This document shows, in pieces, positions 45,152 to 53,587 of a stretch of DNA of 64,000 nt. Where the stretch lies: contig NZ_CP123872.1 in the NCBI RefSeq assembly GCF_031598375.1, positions 620,001 through 684,000 of the forward strand, written 5' to 3'. The position numbers and the translations under genes were made by a program. Position 1 is the first letter of the stretch. Every line of letters starts with the position of its first letter. The notes beneath the pieces are model-generated. The model searched no databases and had not been told where the DNA came from. It saw only the letters and a list, made by a program, of their open reading frames with translations. Origin of the DNA: Temperatibacter marinus (GTDB taxonomy: Bacteria > Pseudomonadota > Alphaproteobacteria > Sphingomonadales > Kordiimonadaceae).

Positions 45152-46107
45152 GAATTATTTCCAAAAGTGTTATTGTATTCGATCATTTTTGATATACCCT
45201 CTTGCAGTGAAACTGTAGGAGACCAATTAATTGCTTTGGAAATCTTATCAATACTCGGGACCCGACGATCAAGGTCTTGATAGCTTGGACCATAAGCAGC
45301 ACGGTCTACATGAGTAATTGGGTAATTCTCTTGATTTAGCTGTTCGCTCACCACCTGTGCTAGCTGCTTGACAGAATATTCTTCTTTGGGGTTGCCTATA
45401 TTATAAAATGAGCCGTGAGAGGACTTAGTTTCAATAAGGGAAATAATCCCATTCACAAGATCAGAAACATAGGTAAAGCATCTCTGCTGAGCCCCCTCAC
45501 CGTGTATAACAATAGGCTTGCCGGATTGGACTTGGTCTATAAATTTTGAAACGACCCGGCCCTTTAAGCGCGGCCCGTAGCAATTAAAAATCCTTATACC
45601 GACAAATTCAAGAAGTTGCTCTTGGTGAAGCGCATTGATATAGTGCTCTACCATTGCCTTAGCGCTTGAATAGCACCATCTATTAATGTCCGTTGACCCT
45701 AGAATTCGATCACTATCTTCTCTAAAGGGTTGGACTGTGTTTTTACCGTAAATTTCTGATGTTGAAGAGAAAAAGAATAGTTTATTTGTCGCAGTTACTT
45801 CTTCTAAAATAGCTAAAGAAGCTTTTAAATTCACCTCAATTGTTTTTCTTGGCAATTGAACATATTGCTGCGGCTCTGCTATGGCGGCTAAATGGATGAC
45901 AGCATCAGCACTCCTTACAAGCTGCGTAACGAGAGGCTTATTCAGAATAGTATCAATCACTAGTCTGTAGGTCTCCCAATCTCTAAAATGCGTACACCTT
46001 TTTTCTTCAAAAAGATCTAGACATGTAACCTCATTGCCTCTTTTGAGAAGTTCTTCAGCCAGATGAGAACCAAGAAAGCCCATACCACCTGTAATCAAAT
46101 ATTTCAT
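45148..46107 (-). CDS. NAD-dependent sugar-nucleotide SDR (epimerase/dehydratase/decarboxylase family)
   Basis: About 319 residues from MKYLITGGMGFLGSHLAEEL (Rossmann GxxGxxG). ATG 46107 follows AGAGG; a longer frame to 46161 exists. The active site is FFSSTSEIYG and YSSAK. The C-terminal GPSYQDLDRRVPSIDKISKAINWSP resembles the UDP-glucuronate decarboxylase half of ArnA as well as 4,6-dehydratases, so the reaction cannot be fixed. It probably prepares the 4-keto sugar for the overlapping aminotransferase. Confidence 0.8.
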   Translation of the reverse strand: MKYLITGGMGFLGSHLAEELLKRGNEVTCLDLFEEKRCTHFRDWETYRLVIDTILNKPLVTQLVRSADAVIHLAAIAEPQQYVQLPRKTIEVNLKASLAILEEVTATNKLFFFSSTSEIYGKNTVQPFREDSDRILGSTDINRWCYSSAKAMVEHYINALHQEQLLEFVGIRIFNCYGPRLKGRVVSKFIDQVQSGKPIVIHGEGAQQRCFTYVSDLVNGIISLIETKSSHGSFYNIGNPKEEYSVKQLAQVVSEQLNQENYPITHVDRAAYGPSYQDLDRRVPSIDKISKAINWSPTVSLQEGISKMIEYNNTFGNNS

Positions 46108-46352
46108 CTCTAAACCTCTTGTTGAATACTGATGAACCATCAGCTTAATAATTACGTTCAAAATATATATATATTTTCATGATTGGCTAGAAAATAGATG
46201 AATTCTATTGTTAATAGTAAGTTTTTTATAGCTTTTTTCAGTGCTATCATACTTTGATATAGTCTGGACAGGATATGGTTTCGTTGTTAAGTTTTTATCC
46301 AAATCAATAATAGTCAGTCCTTTCTGACACGAACAGAAAGATATTTTTACAA

Positions 46353-47153
46353 ATGAAAACGTTACTCATTGCTGAAATAGGAATAAATCATAATGGATCA
46401 TTTGATATGGGCCGGCGTATCATTGATTCTGCCTATGACTGCGGCGTACAAGCGGTTAAATTCCAAACCTATCGTCCTGAACTCAGATTTAACTCCGACA
46501 ATCCATTCATTGAGACCTTTGAAAAATATCACCTTCCCTTCGACCAGGAATTGAACTTGTGGCGTCATGCTCAAGATAAAGGTTTAAAAGTGATGACGAC
46601 ACCTTTTGACCTGCCTTCTGTTGAAGATTGTCGATCAGAACATTTAAACGGTGTAAAAATTGCCTCCTTCGAAACCACAAATCTTGAGTTGGTTCGCGGG
46701 GTTGCTAGTTTACAACTGCCAACCTACTTTTCTACAGGTCAAAATACACTCAATGAAGTGAAAACTGTGATCGCAACAATACAGTCCTATCATAACGATA
46801 TTATACCAATGCACTGTATTTCGTCCTACCCTATGGCAAATAAAGATGCGAATTTAGCCGTCATCAAAAAACTACAAACAGAACTCAAAAGAGACATTGG
46901 CTATTCAGATCATTCAGTAGGCTATAAAGTGAGCGGTCTAGCTGTCGCGATGGGAGCAACCTGTATTGAAAAGCACTTCACTATTGATAATAGCTTAGAG
47001 GGACCTGATCACTCTTTCTCCATGAACCCAGACAGCATGAGGGAATTAGTAGATCATATTACTCTAACAGAAGAAATTATTGGGGACCATTGGATGGGCG
47101 TACGCCACTGTGAACAACAAATTCATGATATTGCTCGACGCGTTTCTATTTAG
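46353..47153 (+). CDS. NeuB/SpsE-type nonulosonic acid synthase lacking the SAF domain
   Basis: A 266-residue TIM-barrel enzyme. IAEIGINHNGSFDMGRRIIDSAYDCGVQAVKFQTYRPE, the MTTPFD segment, MHCISSYPM, GYSDHSVGYKV and EKHFTIDNSLEGPDHSFSM match sialic/pseudaminic/legionaminic acid synthases, which condense PEP with a 2,4-diamino or N-acetyl hexose. Family members are usually about 335-350 residues, with a C-terminal SAF (antifreeze-like) domain that covers the active site of the partner chain. This protein stops at IARRVSI, exactly where that domain would begin, and the next gene starts 13 bases later. It heads a plus-strand operon. Confidence 0.88.
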   Translation: MKTLLIAEIGINHNGSFDMGRRIIDSAYDCGVQAVKFQTYRPELRFNSDNPFIETFEKYHLPFDQELNLWRHAQDKGLKVMTTPFDLPSVEDCRSEHLNGVKIASFETTNLELVRGVASLQLPTYFSTGQNTLNEVKTVIATIQSYHNDIIPMHCISSYPMANKDANLAVIKKLQTELKRDIGYSDHSVGYKVSGLAVAMGATCIEKHFTIDNSLEGPDHSFSMNPDSMRELVDHITLTEEIIGDHWMGVRHCEQQIHDIARRVSI

Positions 47154-47165
47154 AATAGTTGATTT

Positions 47166-48185
47166 ATGACTTCTCCTTATCTAACAGCCAACATTATTGT
47201 CCGCGGATCTATTGCCGAAGGGTGGGGGCATGTGATGCGGGGTGTTACTATTCGTGATTTTCTGAACCATAGGAATATAAAAAATCGCCTCATATTAAGG
47301 TTAGATACTCCCCTAGCTCAAGCCTTTAGGGCAATTGATCAAGGTCCTTTTATAATAGAGGATAGTGACAAGAATAATGATGACATTCCATCATGCGATC
47401 TCTGTTTCTTAGATCAATATACATATACATCAGTTGAAATTGAGAAACTTCAAAAAAAATCCATGCAACTTATAGTTTTTGATGAGCTTGCAAAAATAAA
47501 CTTTACAGAACTATTTAGAACCCAGGATCGAATTGTGAGAGCTCAGCTCCTCAAACAACCCAGACACTCAGATAAAGGAAAGTGCAAAATCTACAGTGGC
47601 CTTCCATATTTTGTTATCAAAAGAGACTACCCTGATGATATCGTTCATCCTCCCGAGAAGCTATGGGATGTATTGATCGTCCTTGGAGGCGGAGCTGGAC
47701 ATGAAACCATCTATGAAAATTTAGCTAAACAATTCAAAAAGACAGACCCTAAAGGCAACCTAAGAATTAGTATAGTTTTAGGCGCCAATTCTACGCCCAC
47801 TTTCAGTAACATGATTTCAAAGATTATCCCTAATGCAACTATTCATGGCTATGTGGGCGATTTAATTTCATTAATGAGACAATCAACTGTAGCAATTATG
47901 AGTGGGGGCTATTCTAAATATGAAGCCGCCTATGTAGGTTTACCCAGTATTGTATTTGCTGTTCAAGATCATCAAGTAGAAATTGCGAAAGAATTTTGTA
48001 GTGCTGGAGGGGGTATTTATGCTGGAGAATGGCATAACCCAGACTCTATAGAAAAGGCTGTAACCCTAGTTGAGCAACTCTTAAGGTCACGGCAAGAGTT
48101 GGAGAGAATTTCTACTGCCGCGAAAAAACTTATAGATGGAAATGGATTAGATAGAATTTTAGATAAAAGTTTAAATCATGACTAA
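47166..48185 (+). CDS. PseG/SpsG-like UDP-sugar hydrolase
   Basis: A 339-residue GT-B fold protein. IIVRGSIAEGWGHVMRGVTI matches the PseG opening, with the catalytic-type histidine H22 in GHVMR. WDVLIVLGGGAGHETIYENLAK and VAIMSGGYSKYEAAYVGLPSIVFAVQDHQ match the nucleotide-binding half. PseG and SpsG remove UDP from a diacyl-amino trideoxyhexose before condensation by the synthase encoded just upstream. It overlaps the next gene by 8 bases. Confidence 0.82.
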   Translation: MTSPYLTANIIVRGSIAEGWGHVMRGVTIRDFLNHRNIKNRLILRLDTPLAQAFRAIDQGPFIIEDSDKNNDDIPSCDLCFLDQYTYTSVEIEKLQKKSMQLIVFDELAKINFTELFRTQDRIVRAQLLKQPRHSDKGKCKIYSGLPYFVIKRDYPDDIVHPPEKLWDVLIVLGGGAGHETIYENLAKQFKKTDPKGNLRISIVLGANSTPTFSNMISKIIPNATIHGYVGDLISLMRQSTVAIMSGGYSKYEAAYVGLPSIVFAVQDHQVEIAKEFCSAGGGIYAGEWHNPDSIEKAVTLVEQLLRSRQELERISTAAKKLIDGNGLDRILDKSLNHD

Positions 48186-49638
48186 CGGAAAGACGATACT
48201 AATCATTCAGTGTAGGGTGCGATCTACTCGTTTACCTGGAAAAGCGCTTATGCCTTTTCTAGGGAATATGACCATGCTCGATTTCTTACTTACGCGCCTA
48301 TCAAAACTTGCAAATGTCCAAGAAGTTGTTCTAACGACGGGGAAAGACCCAGCAAATGACCCTATAGAAAAAATTTCTAATAATCATACCATCCAATGCT
48401 TCCGCGGCGATGAAGAGGATGTTTTGTCTAGATTTCTAAAGGCCGCAATTGCCACAGACGCTGAGACTATTGTAAGAGTTTGTGCTGATAATCCTCTTAC
48501 AGACCCGAGGCTCATTGATGAGCTCATTACTTTTTATCATTCTAGGAATGATATTGACCATCTGGCCACCTTTGATCAACCATCCCTGCCTTACGGCGTT
48601 GGATGCGCTATCTTCTCACTAGAAGCTCTTAAATTAACGGATAAATCTTGCGGTTTGAACGACCCCTCCCGAGAGCATATTGAGCCATTTATGTTACAGT
48701 CGATGGCCATAAAAACATTTCATTACATAGCAAAAACTCAATGCCACTTTCCCGCCCTAAGAGTAACTGTAGACGAAAAAAGAGATTTCGACTTTGTACA
48801 GCCCCTCGCAGACGCTTTAGTCCGGCGATTTGGCTTAGATTTTATCACAGAAGAGTTAGTCAATTTAGTTTCAGCCCCTAAAATTGCTTTATTTGCTAAT
48901 GGTACTTTAGGTCTAAAAGGGGCCCAGTTTTTAAAATCAATCCAGGCAAATATTGCTGTTCTGGTTTTACATCCAAAATCAACTGCTACTGATAGAGAAG
49001 AAATAATTGAAACACTAAATTTATCGCCTAGCTCAGTTATAGATTATTCGGAAATTAAAGAGAAAGGCATAGAGTTTTTTGAAGATAACGGTTGCGATAT
49101 CGCTCTCTCTCTTTGGTCATCCTATATTTTTAAATCAGATCTGATTAAAAAATTTCCCTTGGGGGTCTATAATTTGCATAATTCTCTTCTACCCGCTCTT
49201 GGAGGCTCAGGCGCAAATATTTGGACGTTCCTGTTAAATTTGAAAGAAAGTGGTGCATCTTTGCACAGAGTAACAGCTCAAATTGATCAAGGTCCCATCA
49301 TTGATCAACGTGCTTTTCCAGTCTTAAAGGATGATACGGGAGGGTCATTGTATGACAAACAACAGGCCATGATGCTTGCCCTCCTGAAAGAGAACTGGAA
49401 AGATTTATGTATAGGTAATTACAGCTATAAAATTTCTACTGAAGAAGTATCCTACTTTAAAAAGTCAGAGAGAGATGAACAGAAATGCATAGACTTAGCT
49501 CAAAATCTTTCAGTAAATGAAATTTTGAATATCATTAGAGGGTATCAGTTCAATGATACAGATTCTGCTTATTTTGTAGATGAGAATGGTCAAAAGTGGA
49601 ATGTACGTCTTGCCATAACACCACGTGAAGAAAAGTAA
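48178..49638 (+). CDS. Fusion: SpsF-type CMP-sugar cytidylyltransferase plus N-formyltransferase
   Basis: A 486-residue two-domain protein. Residues 1-235 are an SpsF/KdsB-like cytidylyltransferase (IIQCRVRSTRLPGKALMPF; CADNPLTDPRLIDE; LRVTVDEKRDFDFV), which would activate the nonulosonate with CTP. Residues 237-410 are a formyl-tetrahydrofolate-dependent formyltransferase: N332 and H334 in NLHNSLLPALGGSG and D370 in AQIDQGPIIDQ, with H to D spacing of 36 as in ArnA (H104-D140). The C-terminal 70 residues resemble the formyltransferase C-terminal subdomain. The operon otherwise has no acetyltransferase of the PseH/SpsD type, so the formyl domain may take its place. Confidence 0.85.
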   Translation: MTNGKTILIIQCRVRSTRLPGKALMPFLGNMTMLDFLLTRLSKLANVQEVVLTTGKDPANDPIEKISNNHTIQCFRGDEEDVLSRFLKAAIATDAETIVRVCADNPLTDPRLIDELITFYHSRNDIDHLATFDQPSLPYGVGCAIFSLEALKLTDKSCGLNDPSREHIEPFMLQSMAIKTFHYIAKTQCHFPALRVTVDEKRDFDFVQPLADALVRRFGLDFITEELVNLVSAPKIALFANGTLGLKGAQFLKSIQANIAVLVLHPKSTATDREEIIETLNLSPSSVIDYSEIKEKGIEFFEDNGCDIALSLWSSYIFKSDLIKKFPLGVYNLHNSLLPALGGSGANIWTFLLNLKESGASLHRVTAQIDQGPIIDQRAFPVLKDDTGGSLYDKQQAMMLALLKENWKDLCIGNYSYKISTEEVSYFKKSERDEQKCIDLAQNLSVNEILNIIRGYQFNDTDSAYFVDENGQKWNVRLAITPREEK

Positions 49639-49648
49639 GAGAAAAATT

Positions 49649-50365
49649 ATGTTTCCTTCAAATTTCATAAAAATTCTCTCTGATTACAAAAAAGCATTCA
49701 TTCGTGATTCAAAAGAAAAAAATCATCTTTACAACAATAACTATTCACAAAGAATGGGAGATTTTTCTCAAAAATCTCTATGGAAAGAAGAAGCAAGCAA
49801 AGCTTTTGAGGACATCCAAATTTCTTCAAATTTCAGGGCGCTGGACATTGGCTGTAATGATGGTAGTGGTACCGAAATACTGTCGTCTCTGCTAGATGTT
49901 TCTTTTGAGGGCATAGATATTTCCACGGCTGCTATCGATTCTGCTCATAAAAACTTTCCAAACAAAAAGGATAAATTTCAGACCTATGACGGCGAAAACA
50001 TACCTTTTTTAGAGAATAGTTTTGATGTCATATGCTGCATGCATGTCATTGGCCATGTCAAAAACGTCAAAACATTCCTTTCCGAAATCAGGAGAGTCAT
50101 GAAGCCAAATGGAACAGTTGTGATCATTACACCCAACGCTCAATATAAAATATTTTCGATCGTCGATAGCTTGATGAATAATTACAATCCCGATCCAACT
50201 GTCAGAAATTATTTTTTCCCTAAAGACTTTAAAGACATCGCTCAGTCCGCCGGGTTCAATAGTGTCTCGACTCAACGATTTGGAGAGAAACCCCTCCTTC
50301 TTTCTTGGCTACCATCAGAGTCTGACTATGGACGGATCAGAGTTATCCTCACAGCTACGAAATAA
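49649..50365 (+). CDS. Class I SAM-dependent methyltransferase
   Basis: About 238 residues. FRALDIGCNDGSGTEILSS is SAM motif I, FEGIDISTAAIDSA motif II, and NSFDVICCMHVIGHV, IRRVMKPNGTVVIITPN complete a methyltransferase-11 type fold. ATG 49649 is chosen 10 bases after the fusion-gene stop; a GTG at 49625 inside that gene is possible. It is the last gene of the nonulosonate operon and may methylate the sugar or glycan. GHV in place of the common L/F residues near the active site gives no specificity clue. Confidence 0.8.
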   Translation: MFPSNFIKILSDYKKAFIRDSKEKNHLYNNNYSQRMGDFSQKSLWKEEASKAFEDIQISSNFRALDIGCNDGSGTEILSSLLDVSFEGIDISTAAIDSAHKNFPNKKDKFQTYDGENIPFLENSFDVICCMHVIGHVKNVKTFLSEIRRVMKPNGTVVIITPNAQYKIFSIVDSLMNNYNPDPTVRNYFFPKDFKDIAQSAGFNSVSTQRFGEKPLLLSWLPSESDYGRIRVILTATK

Positions 50366-50507
50366 TTCTCTGGAAACTCATCCAATCCGTTGAAGCTCTG
50401 TCAAAGTCATATCTAGAGGAAGATGCATTTGGCATTATTTTTGAATAAAAACTTCTCTAGACCATTGAAATAAAATAGAGTTATTAAAAGACACTTTGGG
50501 GATTCTC

Positions 50508-52787
50508 ATGACATCGATTGATTATTATGTATTTTATCATAATGAAGAAAAAAAGGAGGAGGCTCTTTATGGTCAATCATGTCCTGAAATAGATTTCATT
50601 AATCTAAACGAACTCCCCTTACCTAAAGAGTTTAAAATCCGTGGTCTCGACACCATTGTAAATAAAGCAATATTTTCAGAATATCTAGGCCTGCTCTCTA
50701 TAGAGCCTCAAGCTGACTTTATATTCTGCGCAACCTATTCTATTCCCATAAAATTCTCTGCCAAATGGCGTCAAGAAAGCGACACGAAGATTTTTCTGCC
50801 TGCTGTCCGTTTTGAAGATATTACCTCTTTAGACATTGATCCTGCTTGCATCTATAGTGTTGAAGTTGGTAATATAACGCTTATAGAGTCAGAGGAAATG
50901 CTTGATATCATCAATCAATTTAGCATGTCTGAAAAGATACCTCGTGGCCCATTCAAAGGCACTTTTATCGTGCCAAAAGCTATTTTCTTCGAGTTACAAA
51001 ACTGGTTGAAGGAAGTCACTCTCTATTTGCTCAAGACTTACCCTCTTGAAAGTCTTAAATCACAATCTAGTAAGTTCGATGAAAGCTCTATCGCAAACCG
51101 ATCTAACCAGCAAAAAGAAATTGATGCACTCAGACATAAATATGGATTCCTCTTAGAGCGGGCCGTTGCATATTTTTTAGGCGCCTATTCAGAAAATAAT
51201 TCTATCCCTATCAAGTTGCTAGGAGAGGAAATCATAAAACAGAAAGGGAAAATGGATCTGCTTACTAAAATTGACCGCTTTGCTATCAATAACACGATAG
51301 CTCTTTCCTTTGGTGATAGTAATTATGCTGATGTATCAGAAAAATGGATACAAACTGTAATCAATTCCGGTGTGAAAAATTACATTTTTATCGCTTTAGA
51401 TGCTGAGCTATACGAATCCTTCATTCACAAAGGTTATAATGTTGCTCTTCATCCCTTTTCAGGGGGCCTGGGTGACCTCTGGGTATTCCGTCTGGAAACA
51501 ATACAAATAATATTAGAAGCAGGCTTTAACACACTTCATTCAGATGCTGATGCATTCTGGGTTAAAAACCCTATGTCGCTCATAGATGATTTGGAATTTG
51601 ACATCATCGCTTCGCAAGGAACGATTTTCCCAAGGGATGTACTAGCAGATTGGGGCCATGTAATCTGTTGTGGGTTTTTATATTTTAAAGCTTCCCTTAA
51701 AACACTCTGTTTTTTCCAAGACCTTTTACCACTTTCTAGAAAAGTTAAAGACGATCAAATTGCTGTTAATAGACTGCTACGAGAGATGTCAACCTCTTGG
51801 GACAGACAGAATAACAGCAACTACTCATTATCCATTAAAGACACAATTTTTGATTGTTATCACAACCCTTTAAAGGGCGAGACTAAATGCGGCCTTAAAG
51901 TTAAGCTTATACCTCACAAACAGGTACAAAGGTTATATGAAGAAAGACGAGAAGAAGCCTATGTTTATCATTTGCTCTCAGAAAAAAATGAGCAGTCAAA
52001 AATAGAAGTGTTTGAGCAAATAGAAAACCAGCTCCAATCTAGTCCCAATAAACAAATCAATTATGACTCTAATGTTATCTGGCTTGCTTCTTTCCCAAGG
52101 TCTGGAAACACTTTGATGCGCACAATCTTTAAGCATAATTTTGGCTTAGATAATTACTCATTGTACAATGATCGCCTTGATATTGGTAAGTATGAGAGTC
52201 TTAGAGAGTTTGTAGGACATAAAGACGGGGAATGGGAGTGCATTAACGAGGAATATTATCAATATCCAAAATATCCAGAGGCCATGGAAAATTTACCCTC
52301 TTCTCATCCTACAATTATCAAAACACACTCTCAATTTGGGCCCTTCTATACACATGCTAAAGTTATTTATGTTGTGAGAGATCCTAGAGCAGCTATTAGC
52401 TCAGCTGTTTCTTATAGAAAACAATTTACGCACCCCCATAAATCTAGAGATGAGCTACTAGAAGAATTCTTAAAGAGGGGAGACCTTCAATCTGGTCATT
52501 GGGATGATCATTATACGAGCTGGATAGAAAATTCAAAAAATATTCTAATCATAAAATTTGAAGACATTTTGGAAGAGTTTGATCAAGTCCTTGCAAGAAT
52601 TAGTGAATTCATAGAGATTTCCCCTAAAAGGATGACTCTCACAGACTTCAACCAGTATAAAAAAGTCAATCCACATTTCTTTAGAAAAGGAAAAAAGAAC
52701 AGTTGGCAGGAAACATTCACAAAAGACCAAATTTCTAAAATAAATAAAAAAAGCGAAAAAGTAATGAAAAAACTCGGCTATTCATAA
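50508..52787 (+). CDS. Fusion: GT77-like glycosyltransferase domain plus sulfotransferase domain
   Basis: A 759-residue protein. The first 230 residues are not recognised. Residues about 255-480 match nucleotide-diphospho-sugar transferases (GT77/DUF271 type): PFSGGLGDLWVFRLETIQIILEAGFNTLHSDADAFW, with the metal-binding DAD near 346-348, and GFLYFKASLKT. Residues about 520-759 are a sulfotransferase: ASFPRSGNTLMR (PAPS 5'-loop, about 527-538), IIKTHSQFG, and VVRDPRAAISSAVSY (3'-phosphate loop, about 622-636). It could add and then sulfate a sugar. The upstream TTG at 50496 is rejected as start in favour of ATG 50508. Confidence 0.8.
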   Translation: MTSIDYYVFYHNEEKKEEALYGQSCPEIDFINLNELPLPKEFKIRGLDTIVNKAIFSEYLGLLSIEPQADFIFCATYSIPIKFSAKWRQESDTKIFLPAVRFEDITSLDIDPACIYSVEVGNITLIESEEMLDIINQFSMSEKIPRGPFKGTFIVPKAIFFELQNWLKEVTLYLLKTYPLESLKSQSSKFDESSIANRSNQQKEIDALRHKYGFLLERAVAYFLGAYSENNSIPIKLLGEEIIKQKGKMDLLTKIDRFAINNTIALSFGDSNYADVSEKWIQTVINSGVKNYIFIALDAELYESFIHKGYNVALHPFSGGLGDLWVFRLETIQIILEAGFNTLHSDADAFWVKNPMSLIDDLEFDIIASQGTIFPRDVLADWGHVICCGFLYFKASLKTLCFFQDLLPLSRKVKDDQIAVNRLLREMSTSWDRQNNSNYSLSIKDTIFDCYHNPLKGETKCGLKVKLIPHKQVQRLYEERREEAYVYHLLSEKNEQSKIEVFEQIENQLQSSPNKQINYDSNVIWLASFPRSGNTLMRTIFKHNFGLDNYSLYNDRLDIGKYESLREFVGHKDGEWECINEEYYQYPKYPEAMENLPSSHPTIIKTHSQFGPFYTHAKVIYVVRDPRAAISSAVSYRKQFTHPHKSRDELLEEFLKRGDLQSGHWDDHYTSWIENSKNILIIKFEDILEEFDQVLARISEFIEISPKRMTLTDFNQYKKVNPHFFRKGKKNSWQETFTKDQISKINKKSEKVMKKLGYS

Positions 52788-52839
52788 ACTATAGGTGTCT
52801 ACAGCAAACATCGTCATTATTCAATTTAGGTAAGTTTCA

Positions 52840-53571
52840 ATGAAAATAAGTATAGAAACAATTTTCCCACATGGATCACCGAAAGATCATTACGATTTTG
52901 TTTTTCATTGGTCTAAAAAGCTAAAAATCATCTATCTAGCGTTACCTAAAGTCGCAAGCTCCTCAATCATTCGTTTTCTTCAATTAAATGAAACCAATGG
53001 GGATGGAAGTGTTTTTAATTTTAAACCCCATGATAAAATTAATTCCCCCTTACTTTCCCCGAGCGATAACTTTGACGGTTTTAAAAGTTTAGTTGCTGAT
53101 CCAGATTGCTTTCTTTTTACCTTTGTAAGAAACCCTTACGATAGAGTTCTATCTGGGTACCTAGAAAAAATTGCTAAAGCTTCTAATCGCCATGACCCTC
53201 GAGTTCTAAAGCTTGGTCTTGATGGTGTTGATATACCATCCTTTCACGATTTTCTGCTGGCTTTAGAAAAACAAGGATTTCCTACCATGGATAGACATTG
53301 GAAACCACAACACTTAATCGCGCGACCTCAAGCTATTCGATATGATCTTATAGGAAAGTTAGAAAGTTATGAAAATGATATGGCCACACTTTTAAAAAGA
53401 ACAGGGTTAACACAATTCATAAGTGCTGAAAAGGAAGGGGTAGAGCATGCAACTTCAGCTCGAACATTGAAAGAAAAATATTATGGTGCAAAAGAGATCG
53501 CTTTAGTGAATAAGCTATATGAGCAAGATTTTAAACTCTTTGATTATTCCATGCTCACTGAATCATTTTGA
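52840..53571 (+). CDS. Sulfotransferase family 2 (carbohydrate sulfotransferase-like)
   Basis: A 243-residue protein with IIYLALPKVASSSIIRFLQ (PAPS 5'-loop of the PKxASSS type) and FLFTFVRNPYDRVLSGYLEKI (3'-phosphate loop RNPYDRVLSGY), which are the hallmarks of heparan/chondroitin-type sulfotransferase family 2. RHWKPQHLI and YDLIGKLESYENDM follow as usual. It probably moves sulfate from PAPS to a sugar hydroxyl of the island's polysaccharide. AGGTAAG precedes the start. Confidence 0.88.
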   Translation: MKISIETIFPHGSPKDHYDFVFHWSKKLKIIYLALPKVASSSIIRFLQLNETNGDGSVFNFKPHDKINSPLLSPSDNFDGFKSLVADPDCFLFTFVRNPYDRVLSGYLEKIAKASNRHDPRVLKLGLDGVDIPSFHDFLLALEKQGFPTMDRHWKPQHLIARPQAIRYDLIGKLESYENDMATLLKRTGLTQFISAEKEGVEHATSARTLKEKYYGAKEIALVNKLYEQDFKLFDYSMLTESF

Positions 53572-53587
53572 AGGCGTCTTCAAATTT

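Noticed and set aside
46353-47166. NeuB-type gene as a frameshifted or truncated pseudogene
   Set aside because: The frame is intact to IARRVSI, and no SAF-domain sequence remains before the next start 13 bases later, so this looks like a natural short form rather than a recent break.
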